64,000 bases of DNA. Source: Kribbella catacumbae DSM 19601 (GTDB lineage Bacteria; Actinomycetota; Actinomycetes; Propionibacteriales; Kribbellaceae). Below are positions 8,504 to 16,385 of the stretch, piece after piece. The stretch lies in NCBI RefSeq assembly GCF_000372465.1, contig NZ_AQUZ01000002.1, positions 62,160 to 126,159 of the forward strand, read 5' to 3'. The notes beneath the pieces are model-generated. The model was not told the origin of the DNA. It did not search any database and saw only the letters and a program-made list of their open reading frames with translations. Both the position numbers and the translations under genes were made by a program. The number at the start of each line of letters is the position of its first letter. The stretch's first letter is position 1.

Positions 8504-9661
8504 TCACGCGGACGCGTTTCCAACAATCAGTACCGCAGCGATGCCCAAAGCAAGTACTGCGGCAGTCACCAGACCGGCCGTCCGGAACCGCGGCCACCGA
8601 TTCCACTTTAGCCCGCACAAGGCGAGCAGAAGCGCGGTGCACACAGCCATCCCTGTCGCTGTGATTTGAGCCCAGATCTGGTGTGTTGCCTGGATGACAG
8701 CCGGGACAACCCCGAAGAGACCTATGGCAGCAACGACGAACACGACGATCGGACTAGAGCCAGGGCTAGGAACAGAATCGGGAACTGAGGCTACTGCAGG
8801 CTCAGGATGATTCCGCTGAGGCGAATCCTCGGCATACTTTTTCGGTGACTTGATCGACTGCCTGACATCAGTGCTGTTGATCGCGACGTTCGAAGGGCCG
8901 TGAAAGTGGTTGGTAGTGACGCTGCTTGCAGAAGTCCGCTCAGCCGTCGGGGTACCGGATTGAGATGGAGACTCTGGGCCGAGCCTGAGTGCCCCGGCCA
9001 GCCGATTGTCAGTTGGCTGCGGGCCCGGTGATCCGACGGACTCCGCTCGCTGCTGGGCAGCCTCCTGGCGCTGGCGTGCATGCCAGTATTGCTCGATGGT
9101 TGTGACGTCTCGGTAGAAACGGATGTCGCGGTCGACGCTATATGTCCACAAACCATCGTTGTTGGAGCTGGACGACGTCCAGGGCTCGAAGGAGAGCAGC
9201 ATCGCGGAGCGTCGGCCAAGCTCACGCTTCTCGTCTTCTGGCAAGTCCAGTTCGAGCTCCTCGAGTACCTGGTCGAAGGTCACTTCTACAGGCAGCGCTG
9301 GATCGCCCTTTCTGTACGAATCTGCGCCAAGACGCGCGCCTGTTACCACCACCTCAAGTACTTGGTGAGTGCCGGGACGGTTGGCGCATGCAATCACACC
9401 GGCGACGGTGAGCGAGAGCCTTCCGGCTGGATCGGCCCGCGCTCCGCCCTGCGGCCGGCCTCCGTGCATGAAGAGCGGCGGGATCTGGCCAATGAGTTCC
9501 GCGAGATCGACATCGGCGTCGCGGCTCAGAAGGGTTCGGTCGATCGCCTCGAACGTTGGCCAGTTGCTGGTGCGGTCGAGTTCCTCCCAGACAAGCTGAA
9601 GTAGCTCGGTTGCGTCGTTCGCGAGCGCGGGCAGGCGTGCCGCATCGGAGTCGTCAGTCAT
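8504..9661 (-). CDS. Membrane protein with NHFHG-NVAI motif, partner of the AbiTii gene
   Basis: This 385-residue protein has a soluble N-terminal part (about 1-230), then a Ser/Pro-rich linker containing NHFHGPSNVAINSTDVRQ (N at residue 251). Three closely spaced hydrophobic helices end the protein (roughly residues 302-322, 330-350 and 362-382). The linker motif is nearly the same as one in the neighbouring AbiTii-domain protein, although the rest differs. A soluble sensor-like part joined to terminal membrane helices suits a membrane-acting immune effector. It lies 113 bases after the AbiTii gene on the same strand. No database family comes to mind. Confidence 0.75.
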   Translation of the reverse strand: MTDDSDAARLPALANDATELLQLVWEELDRTSNWPTFEAIDRTLLSRDADVDLAELIGQIPPLFMHGGRPQGGARADPAGRLSLTVAGVIACANRPGTHQVLEVVVTGARLGADSYRKGDPALPVEVTFDQVLEELELDLPEDEKRELGRRSAMLLSFEPWTSSSSNNDGLWTYSVDRDIRFYRDVTTIEQYWHARQRQEAAQQRAESVGSPGPQPTDNRLAGALRLGPESPSQSGTPTAERTSASSVTTNHFHGPSNVAINSTDVRQSIKSPKKYAEDSPQRNHPEPAVASVPDSVPSPGSSPIVVFVVAAIGLFGVVPAVIQATHQIWAQITATGMAVCTALLLALCGLKWNRWPRFRTAGLVTAAVLALGIAAVLIVGNASA

Positions 9662-9774
9662 TCGACCAGTCGATTCGGAAAGCGACTCGGTGTGGTTTCA
9701 GCGCAGGCACGAGGTCAGGATACGTATCGGACACCGGGGGTACAGGCCCGGAGCGCCGCCATGCCGAAGGCTGG

Positions 9775-10680
9775 TCAACCGCCGAGGAATCCGACCGCAG
9801 CAGCCGCCACGGCGCCGCCGATTGCCTCAGTTCCGGCATCTTGGGCTACGTCGGCAAACCATCGACGCACTCGCACCCAACGTCCCTGGCCGGTCCCAGG
9901 ATCTTCTTGGTCCTCTTCGGCTGCGGTACGGAGGTTGGTGATCAGGTCAGGTTTGACGCCCACATCCTGGAGATAGCGGACGAGATCTTCGAGGTCACCC
10001 CTGGCGGGTGGCTTGATCGTCTGCTTGACGCCCGAACTGCCGATCGCCACGTTCGCGGGGCCGTGGAAGTGGTTGGTGATGACCATCGCCGCGAGATTCT
10101 GCTCGGCGTCGGATGTATCTCCCTGGCCGGCATCTGGTACGACCTTCTCCAGCTCCAGGGCGAGGTCGAGTATTCGGTTGCGTACTGCATCGAGTACGCC
10201 GACCAACAGATGCCGGGAGACTGGGATCTTGGCCTCGACGAGGACCATGTCGCCGGTGACAATGCGCTGAACCAAGCCGCTCTGCACGAACTGGTTGTAG
10301 TTCTGAACGATGTTCGCGCTCCACGCCAAAGTGACGTTGTCCTGGGCAGCCATGCTTCCGAGCTCAGCAGCGGATTCGCGCAATTCAATCTCGAACAGGG
10401 AGGCGGCTTCGAGCTTTTTGTCCCAGCCAGAGCTGGGGATCTGCACATTTTGGAGTTCCCTGCCGAATCCGCCCATGAAGTGCCCCAGGACGTGCGCCTG
10501 ATGTGGTCCGCGGTACGGCGGCAGCTCGACGTCAGCTGGGTAGCCGTTGAGCTCATGCTCGATCCATGCGGCGAGGAAAGCTGCGCGGGTTCTGGATGCC
10601 AGAATCTTGACCTGACGGAGCAGACTCGCGACGGACGCTTCACCGCTTGCTCCACTGATCAGGTCATCCAACAGAGTCAT
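9775..10680 (-). CDS. AbiTii-domain protein, probable abortive-infection component
   Basis: A 301-residue protein starting with ATG at 10680, with GAGAGG upstream. The N-terminal half begins MTLLDDLISGASGEASVASL and includes AFLAAWIEHELNGYP, the pattern of the AbiTii domain seen in phage-defence proteins. After residue 200 comes NHFHGPANVAIGSSGVKQ (N at residue 203), a motif repeated in the neighbour. The C-terminus ends in a short Gly/Ala-rich hydrophobic stretch (EAIGGAVAAAAVGFLGG). AbiTii proteins are linked to abortive infection, mechanism unknown. Together with the three-helix protein downstream it makes a plausible two-gene defence unit. Confidence 0.75.
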   Translation of the reverse strand: MTLLDDLISGASGEASVASLLRQVKILASRTRAAFLAAWIEHELNGYPADVELPPYRGPHQAHVLGHFMGGFGRELQNVQIPSSGWDKKLEAASLFEIELRESAAELGSMAAQDNVTLAWSANIVQNYNQFVQSGLVQRIVTGDMVLVEAKIPVSRHLLVGVLDAVRNRILDLALELEKVVPDAGQGDTSDAEQNLAAMVITNHFHGPANVAIGSSGVKQTIKPPARGDLEDLVRYLQDVGVKPDLITNLRTAAEEDQEDPGTGQGRWVRVRRWFADVAQDAGTEAIGGAVAAAAVGFLGG

Positions 10681-10919
10681 TCCGAATCCTCGTCTCTCCA
10701 GCAGCCACCGATAGCGGTCATGGGCGACTGGGCCGCTAGGGCCACTGCAGAGCGTAGTGCGACCGACGGACATCTTCGGCCTGCGATGCTTCCCGAGGCG
10801 GGCAGTCTCGCTTGCCCACGTTTGGGAAGACGGCAGCCCGGTGGCCGTGTCGCCTGTGCCGAATCCTGGTGTGTCGGCTTGCCCGAGCGTCGATCGTAAT
10901 TTGCCGGTAGTTTGAATCG

Positions 10920-12179
10920 GTGACTCGCCGGCCCGCCCCGCAGCCCGGTCAGGATCCAGCGGAACCGAAGGCGACCTACCGCGACGTGTTCGCGGTCGCG
11001 GAATTCCGTGCGTTGTGGTTCGCGCAGCTGGCATCCGTGGCCGGGGATCAACTCGCCCGGGTGGCGCTTGCAGTTCTCGTGTTCGACCGGACTGGATCGG
11101 CTGGGCTGTCGGCGTTGACGTACGCCCTGACCTTCTTGCCCGACCTGCTGGCCGGGCCGTTGCTGTCGGGGCTGGCGGACCGGTTCTCGCGGCGCCGGGT
11201 GATGGTGGTGTGCGACCTGGCTCGGATGGCGCTGGTCGCGGCGATGGCGATCCACGGCATGCCGCTGTGGCTGCTGTGCGTCCTGCTGGTCGTGGCTCAG
11301 CTGTTCGCCGCGCCGTTTCAGGCGGCACGGGCCGCGTTGCTGCCATCGATCCTGACCGGCGAGCAGTACGTGAAGTCGAGCGCGGTGTCGAACATGACTT
11401 CGCAGTTTGCTCAGGTCGCGGGGTTCGTCGCCGGTGGCGCCTTCGTCGCCGCACTCGGGGCGCATCGGACGTTGCTGGTCGACGCGGCCACCTTCGCGGC
11501 CTCGGCAGCACTGGTCGGTTTCGGGATCCGTGACTACCCCCTCGACGGCGACCCGGCGCAGCGCCCTTCCTGGCTGACGCAGATCGCGGCCGGCGCCCGA
11601 CTGGTGTGGAGTGATCGGCGTCTGCGGTACCTGGTAGCGCTGGCCTCGTTGATGGGGTTCTACATCACCGTCGAGGGCCTCGCCGCGCCGTACGCCGCAG
11701 CCTTGCCCAACGGTCCGGTCACCGGTGCGGTAGCGGTCGGCGTGCTCTTGGCGGCCAACCCGGCGGGCACGGTGACAGGGATGCTGCTGCTGACCCGGCA
11801 GGATCCGGAGCTGCGGGTCTGGCTGATCCGGCCAATGGCGATCGGAGCATGCGCGCCCCTGATCGGCTGTGTTTTCCAGCCGGGTCTCGTGGTGACGGTG
11901 CTGTTGTGGTTCGTGTCCGGCCTTTCCTCGGCCTATCAGTTGCAGGCGAACGTGATGTTCGTGCAGAGCATCCCTGACGGGCAGCGGGGCCAGGCGTTCG
12001 GCCTGGCCCGCACCGTGATGATCGTGGCCCAGGGGGTCGGGATCCTCCTGGCAGGGACGGCAGCGGACCGGTGGCGGCCCGCTTATGTGGTTGCAGCGGC
12101 CGGCGTGCTCGGAGTGATCGCCGCGGCCGGTGCAGCCACAGGATTCACCCGGGCACAGCGTGCGCACACGCCGGCCTGA
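10920..12179 (+). CDS. MFS transporter
   Basis: A 419-residue major facilitator with about twelve membrane helices. The loop 2-3 signature appears as SGLADRFSRRRVMVVCDLAR, and VAGDQLARVALAVLVFDRTG in the first helix is characteristic of actinobacterial drug-efflux-like MFS proteins. The start is GTG 10920. It is divergent from the AbiTii gene across 239 bases with no strong ribosome binding site in view. Substrate cannot be predicted. Confidence 0.88.
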   Translation: MTRRPAPQPGQDPAEPKATYRDVFAVAEFRALWFAQLASVAGDQLARVALAVLVFDRTGSAGLSALTYALTFLPDLLAGPLLSGLADRFSRRRVMVVCDLARMALVAAMAIHGMPLWLLCVLLVVAQLFAAPFQAARAALLPSILTGEQYVKSSAVSNMTSQFAQVAGFVAGGAFVAALGAHRTLLVDAATFAASAALVGFGIRDYPLDGDPAQRPSWLTQIAAGARLVWSDRRLRYLVALASLMGFYITVEGLAAPYAAALPNGPVTGAVAVGVLLAANPAGTVTGMLLLTRQDPELRVWLIRPMAIGACAPLIGCVFQPGLVVTVLLWFVSGLSSAYQLQANVMFVQSIPDGQRGQAFGLARTVMIVAQGVGILLAGTAADRWRPAYVVAAAGVLGVIAAAGAATGFTRAQRAHTPA

Positions 12180-12346
12180 CGGGGCGGTTCGCGGGATCGG
12201 GAATAGGGGATGTCAGTGCCACTCGCCGTTGCGCATAGCAGACACCTCCTCCCAAGGGGGGCTCTCCGCATTGCCAGGTGACGGTGACATTCGGTGACGT
12301 GACGCTTACCCTGGCAGTGGGACCTACGTGAGGCGGGGGTTACTCC

Positions 12347-13681
12347 ATGATCAGTATCCGGCATCGGCGGCCCGGCCGCCGCCGCCCGGACCGATCGCGC
12401 GCGCTGCGCAACTGGGAGCTGTGGACGATCCCACCTGTCCTGCTGAGCTATGTCCTGGCTGTCGACGCATTGGCTCTCGCCGCGCCAGTGCTTGCGTCCG
12501 GTGTTGACCCGATCGGATCGGTGGATCTGGTCAGGTTCGTGGCCTTGGCCGTGGGGTCCGCGGTCCATATCGAGGCAGCCAAAGGCATCGAGAAGCTGCG
12601 CGAGCTCGCGGCCGAGGGACTGCCGTACGTCAACCTCAAGGGAATGTGGACCTTCGCCGCGGTCTTGCTATTGCCTCCGCCACTGGCCTTCGCGCTGATC
12701 GTGTCAACCTACCTGCACTCGTGGCTGCGTTTGAACCGCGTCCGCGCTTACCGGCTTGTCTTTACAACGGCAACGGTTGTTCTCGGTTCAGCTGCCGCGG
12801 CGCTCGTCCTGCAGGCACTCTCTCCGGATGGGTATCCCGGCTTCCCCTCCGGCCCGATCGGTCTGGCCGTACTCGTTCTGGCAGGGCTCGCGTATTGGTT
12901 CGTTAACTACGGCCTCGTCATCGGCGCAGTGCTGCTGTCCAGCCCGGAGACCAAGGCCCGCGACATGCTCGGTCGGCTCACCGACCACTTCGTGGGTCTG
13001 GGCTCGCTCGGCCTCGGAGTAGCGGCGGCAGTCCTCCTCCTAGAGCAGCCGTGGGCGAGTCCGCTCCTGCTTGTTCCCGTCCTCGGCCTGCAGTACGGGT
13101 TGCTGGCTGGCCAGTTCCAGACCGCGGCCCGTACCGACACCAAGACCGGCCTGGTGAACGCGGCATTCTGGCACGATATGGCCAGCAAAGAACTCGAGCG
13201 CGCCACCAGTACCAACTCACCGGTGAGCTTGCTGTACGTCGACCTGGACTACTTCAAGCCCATCAACGACACTCACGGCCACGATGCCGGCGACAAAGTC
13301 CTACAGACCGTTGCCGCCGAACTCCAGCAGGTGCTTCAGGCTGTGGCCACCGAGCTCCAGCGAGCCACTAGGGCTGACGACCTCGTCGGTCGGCTCGGCG
13401 GCGAGGAATTCGCCGTACTGCTTCCCAGCACCAGCCCTGTTGACGCGGCGGAGATTGCCGAACGCATCCGGCGCCGTATCGAGGGCCTGTCGGTGCGAGT
13501 GAACAGCCAAGCAGGCCAAACCGAGGTCATCGACAACCTGACCTGTTCCGTCGGGGTTGCCACCTTCCCAGATGCCGCGAGTACCCTGCAGTTGCTCGTC
13601 GAAGCCGCTGACAAAGCCCAGTACGCCGCCAAGGACGCCGGCCGTAACCGGATCGTCGTAGCTCCCGCCAGTTCACGCTAA
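12347..13681 (+). CDS. Membrane-bound diguanylate cyclase with a duplicated helix segment
   Basis: The 444-residue protein has some six to seven N-terminal membrane helices (residues ~20-260) and a C-terminal GGDEF domain. The active-site loop is GGEEF at residues 351-355. The inhibitory I-site RADD lies five residues before it, and the metal-binding DLDYFKPINDTHGHDAGDK is intact. It should make cyclic di-GMP from two GTP and be subject to product inhibition. Between these motifs two 11-residue copies, VLQTVAAELQQ and VLQAVATELQR, sit in tandem (13298-13363), so one helix is longer than usual. Weak ribosome binding site before ATG 12347. Confidence 0.9.
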   Translation: MISIRHRRPGRRRPDRSRALRNWELWTIPPVLLSYVLAVDALALAAPVLASGVDPIGSVDLVRFVALAVGSAVHIEAAKGIEKLRELAAEGLPYVNLKGMWTFAAVLLLPPPLAFALIVSTYLHSWLRLNRVRAYRLVFTTATVVLGSAAAALVLQALSPDGYPGFPSGPIGLAVLVLAGLAYWFVNYGLVIGAVLLSSPETKARDMLGRLTDHFVGLGSLGLGVAAAVLLLEQPWASPLLLVPVLGLQYGLLAGQFQTAARTDTKTGLVNAAFWHDMASKELERATSTNSPVSLLYVDLDYFKPINDTHGHDAGDKVLQTVAAELQQVLQAVATELQRATRADDLVGRLGGEEFAVLLPSTSPVDAAEIAERIRRRIEGLSVRVNSQAGQTEVIDNLTCSVGVATFPDAASTLQLLVEAADKAQYAAKDAGRNRIVVAPASSR

Positions 13682-14156
13682 CTGAACGATTCTCAGCCGG
13701 AACCCACGGGTCGAGGGCGATACTGCCGGGACCTTCACCCCGTGGGTTCGGTCCAACGGCGCACGGGATGGTCGAGTACTGGCGCCTCAGCAGTACCTAC
13801 CACCGCGGGTAGCGGCGACGAGTTGCTGCACAGTCAGTTCGGACGTGCCCAGGTGCAGATCGGTCCGCCGTGGGTCGAGATCAAACTGAGACATTGCTCG
13901 AAACGGCCAGACCTGCGATCCAGGACGGCCAGGGCTGAGTCTGCGGCCTCAGTGGTTGCGGGGATGAGCAAGGCAAGTCGCCGGCTTCTTGAGGACGAAC
14001 GCCAGCCGCGCCGCAAGCGCTCAACCCGGGCCGTCGGGGGCGGTGCGTAGCAAGAACGGTACGGTGAGTTGAAATGCGGCCTGTGCCGCTCGTTCGCGCG
14101 GCTGTTCCGGTCTTTGCCGGTCACTCGCCGTGTGAGACGTGAAGGAGTCAGATCGA
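13682..14156. other. Intergenic region without a supported gene
   Basis: These 475 bases contain no frame with good start signals. An imperfect hairpin lies right after the cyclase gene: GAACCCACGGG (13700-13710) pairs with CCCGTGGGTTC (13739-13749) across a 28-base loop, possibly a weak terminator. The rest presumably holds the promoter of the sigma-like gene at 14157, but I cannot pick one. Confidence 0.5.
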
Positions 14157-14615
14157 ATGGTCAAGACGCTCACCCACAAAAAGACACCGCTCGGCTTGAC
14201 GCAGGGCCGGGCCTCGCTGGCTGAACCTGCGGCGGCAGCGATCTGCGACCAGCACGGTGCGGCGCTGTCTGCCTTGGCCGAGGTCGTGGCCGGTGACTCG
14301 GGCTCGGCGCAGGCCGCGGTAGTCGCGGTGATCGTGGCGGCGTTCCCGGCAACGACAATGGCGGTCCCGATGGCGCCGGTCGAGATGCGCCGACACCTCG
14401 CACGACGGGTGTACCGCCAGTGTGGCTCTGGGCTGGATGACACGGTCTCTCGGGCGGGCCGGGAACGCGTCGTGCTGGCTCTGGCACAACACGGCCGGCT
14501 GACCTATCGCGCTGCTGGCGACCTGCTGGGTTTGCCGGCCTCGGAGACCGCGCAGCTGTTGAACTCTGCGTTGCGGCGGGCATCAGCAACGACTGCGACG
14601 CCCTCCACTCAGTAA
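14157..14615 (+). CDS. Sigma-70 region 4-like regulatory protein
   Basis: The start is set by AAGGAG at 14142-14147, which fits ATG 14157 and not an upstream in-frame GTG. The 152-residue protein ends in a helix-turn-helix: REVV-like region RERVVLALAQHGRLTYRAAG then LLGLPASETAQLLNSALRR, similar to region 4 of ECF-type sigma factors. The N-terminal part is Ala-rich and lacks a convincing region 2, so it may be a sigma-like regulator rather than a full sigma factor. No anti-sigma gene is adjacent. Confidence 0.6.
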   Translation: MVKTLTHKKTPLGLTQGRASLAEPAAAAICDQHGAALSALAEVVAGDSGSAQAAVVAVIVAAFPATTMAVPMAPVEMRRHLARRVYRQCGSGLDDTVSRAGRERVVLALAQHGRLTYRAAGDLLGLPASETAQLLNSALRRASATTATPSTQ

Positions 14616-14683
14616 CAGTGGAGAGCGTCGACGGTGTCGCTATGCGCTAGGTCCGCGCAGGGCGGGCCCTTGGCTGCTTCAGG

Positions 14684-14797
14684 TCAGTTGAAGATGCCGA
14701 GCAGGCCGTGGCCCCAGCCGCCGCCGTGGCCGCTCCAGCGCGAGCTGATCTCGACGTACAGGCCGACGACGATGTTGAGGCCGCTGTGGTAGTCCAT
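14684..14797 (-). CDS. 37-residue peptide behind a SigK-type promoter
   Basis: A tiny gene: ATG at 14797 preceded by AAGGAG at a 6-base distance, TGA at 14684-14686. The peptide begins MDYHSGLNIVVGLYVEISSR and ends in a Gly/His/Trp-rich tail with GHGGGWGHG. It has a short hydrophobic start but no clear signal peptide. About 50 bases upstream is a full copy of the promoter CCATCC-N15-CCGAAG that also precedes the fasciclin and Tat genes, which makes chance unlikely. The His/Gly tail might bind metal. I know no family for it. Confidence 0.7.
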   Translation of the reverse strand: MDYHSGLNIVVGLYVEISSRWSGHGGGWGHGLLGIFN

Positions 14798-14845
14798 GGT
14801 GTTCTCCTTGAAGCTTTGGGGGGAGGGGTTTTGCTTACACATCTA

Positions 14846-14872
14846 CTTCGGCGCTGCGGCGAACCCGGATGG
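14846..14872 (-). promoter_or_regulatory. SigK-type promoter of the 37-residue peptide gene
   Basis: Read on the minus strand: CCATCC (14872-14867), exactly 15 bases, CCGAAG (14851-14846). The start codon of the small gene follows ~48 bases downstream. Same hexamers and spacing as the fasciclin promoter at 18428-18454. Confidence 0.7.
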
Positions 14873-14950
14873 GTCATTCGCTTTATTTCTTGAGAGATTC
14901 CAAGCGCTCGGTTGTCATGGGCAACCGATCCCTCGTGAACTGAAAGTCGC

Positions 14951-15289
14951 TCAGTTGCCGAGCTCGGCGTAGGGCTGGAGGTCTCTGAGCAGTGCAGCTT
15001 TGGGCTTGGCGCCGACGATGGATTTGACCAGCTCGCCGCCGACGTAGACGTTGATGGTCGGGATGCTGATCACGCCGTACATGCCGGGGGTGGCGGGGTT
15101 TTCGTCGATGTTCATCTTCAGGAAGGTGATCTTGTCGCCGTGCTCGCCGGCCAGCGCCTCGAGGATCGGGGTGACCTGCTTGCAGGGGCCGCACCATTCG
15201 GCCCAGAAGTCGACGACGACGGGCTTGTCGCTGGCCAGCACGGCGGTGTCGAAGTCGGCGTCGGTGACATCGGTCAGTTTGTCGCTCAT
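14951..15289 (-). CDS. trxA: Thioredoxin
   Basis: A 112-residue classic thioredoxin. The redox site is VDFWAEWCGPCKQVTP, followed by the conserved cis-proline segment ISIPTINVYVGGE. There is no signal peptide, so it is cytoplasmic and reduces protein disulfides, itself being reduced by thioredoxin reductase, whose gene lies 17 bases upstream. ATG 15289 gives the expected N-terminus (MSDKLTDVTDADF). The order trxB-trxA on the minus strand, next to dipZ, suggests electron supply to an envelope thiol-redox pathway. Confidence 0.96.
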   Translation of the reverse strand: MSDKLTDVTDADFDTAVLASDKPVVVDFWAEWCGPCKQVTPILEALAGEHGDKITFLKMNIDENPATPGMYGVISIPTINVYVGGELVKSIVGAKPKAALLRDLQPYAELGN

Positions 15290-15306
15290 GATCGGGTCCT
15301 TGGGGG

Positions 15307-16281
15307 TCAGGTCAGGCAGGAGATGGGCTGGGTGGCTGCTTCGTATTCGAGGGTGGCCAGGAAGCGTTCGGCGTCGAGGGCTGCGGAGCAGCCGGTGCCG
15401 GCGGCGGTGATCGCTTGGCGGTAGGTGTGGTCGACCAGGTCGCCGGCCGCGAACACCCCCGGCAGATTGGTCCTGGTCGAACCGGACCGGACTAGGACGT
15501 AGCCCTCGTCGTCCAGGTGAACCTGGCCTTTGACGAGTTCGGAGCGGGGGTCGTGGCCGACCGCGATGAACAGGCCTGTGATCGGCAGTTCGCGGGTATG
15601 GCCGGTGACGGTGTCGCGCAAGGTGACGCCGGTGAGCTTGTCGTCGCCGTGGATCTGGGCGACTTCGGCGTTCCAGGCGAAGTCGATCTTCGGGTTGGCG
15701 AAGGCGCGGTCGGCCATGATCTTCGACGCGCGCAGTTCGCCGCGGCGGTGGACGATGGTGACTTTGTCGGCGAACCGGGTCAAGAAGGTGGCTTCCTCGA
15801 TAGCGGTGTCGCCACCGCCGACGACGGCGATCTCGTGGGAGCGGAAGAAGAAGCCGTCGCAGGTCGCGCACCAGGACACGCCGTGTCCGGACAGGCGTTC
15901 CTCGTCGGGCAGGCCGAGTTTGCGGTACCCCGACCCCATGGTCAGGATCACGGTCTTGGCGTGGTGGACAGCGCCGGCCGAGTCGGTGACGGACTTGATG
16001 TCGCCGGTCAGGTCCACCGAGACGATGTCGTCGGCGACGAGTTCGGCGCCGAACCGCTCGGCCTGGGTCCGCATCTGATCCATCAGGGCGGGGCCCATGA
16101 TGCCTTCAGCGAAGCCGGGGTAGTTCTCGACCTCGGTGGTGGTCATCAACGCGCCGCCTGCGGTGACGGAGCCCTCGAAGACCAGCGGCGCGAGCTGTGC
16201 ACGGGCGGCGTAGACCGCGGCGGTGTATCCGGCCGGGCCGGAGCCGATGATGATCACGTTGCGGACGTTGGACTCGTTCAT
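15307..16281 (-). CDS. trxB: Thioredoxin reductase
   Basis: A 324-residue FAD- and NADPH-dependent reductase. The FAD-binding dinucleotide fold is [19 protein letters not shown] at the N-terminus. The redox-active disulfide is CATC (in SWCATCDGF), the NADPH site is [12 protein letters not shown], and the C-terminal FAD motif is [10 protein letters not shown]. It passes electrons from NADPH to thioredoxin in the cytoplasm. It is followed by trxA on the same strand and preceded by dipZ about 100 bases away. Length and motifs are standard. Confidence 0.97.
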   Translation of the reverse strand: MNESNVRNVIIIGSGPAGYTAAVYAARAQLAPLVFEGSVTAGGALMTTTEVENYPGFAEGIMGPALMDQMRTQAERFGAELVADDIVSVDLTGDIKSVTDSAGAVHHAKTVILTMGSGYRKLGLPDEERLSGHGVSWCATCDGFFFRSHEIAVVGGGDTAIEEATFLTRFADKVTIVHRRGELRASKIMADRAFANPKIDFAWNAEVAQIHGDDKLTGVTLRDTVTGHTRELPITGLFIAVGHDPRSELVKGQVHLDDEGYVLVRSGSTRTNLPGVFAAGDLVDHTYRQAITAAGTGCSAALDAERFLATLEYEAATQPISCLT

Positions 16282-16385
16282 GAGGGGACTTTCTCGTTGC
16301 AGTGGACGTGGGATGCAGACCGGCCCGGAAGGGGGCTGTCACGGACCGGCCTGCAGCTGGAGGTGCCCGGTCTGGGCAGACCGGC

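Noticed and set aside
9654-9941. Plus-strand open frames across the AbiTii and membrane-protein genes
   Set aside because: They are mirror images of the genes on the minus strand, with compositions dominated by Arg/Pro/Ser as expected for shadows in GC-rich DNA.
13742-14050. Possible 102-residue gene after the diguanylate cyclase
   Set aside because: Basic, low-complexity translation without a ribosome binding site; an equally long frame exists on the other strand.
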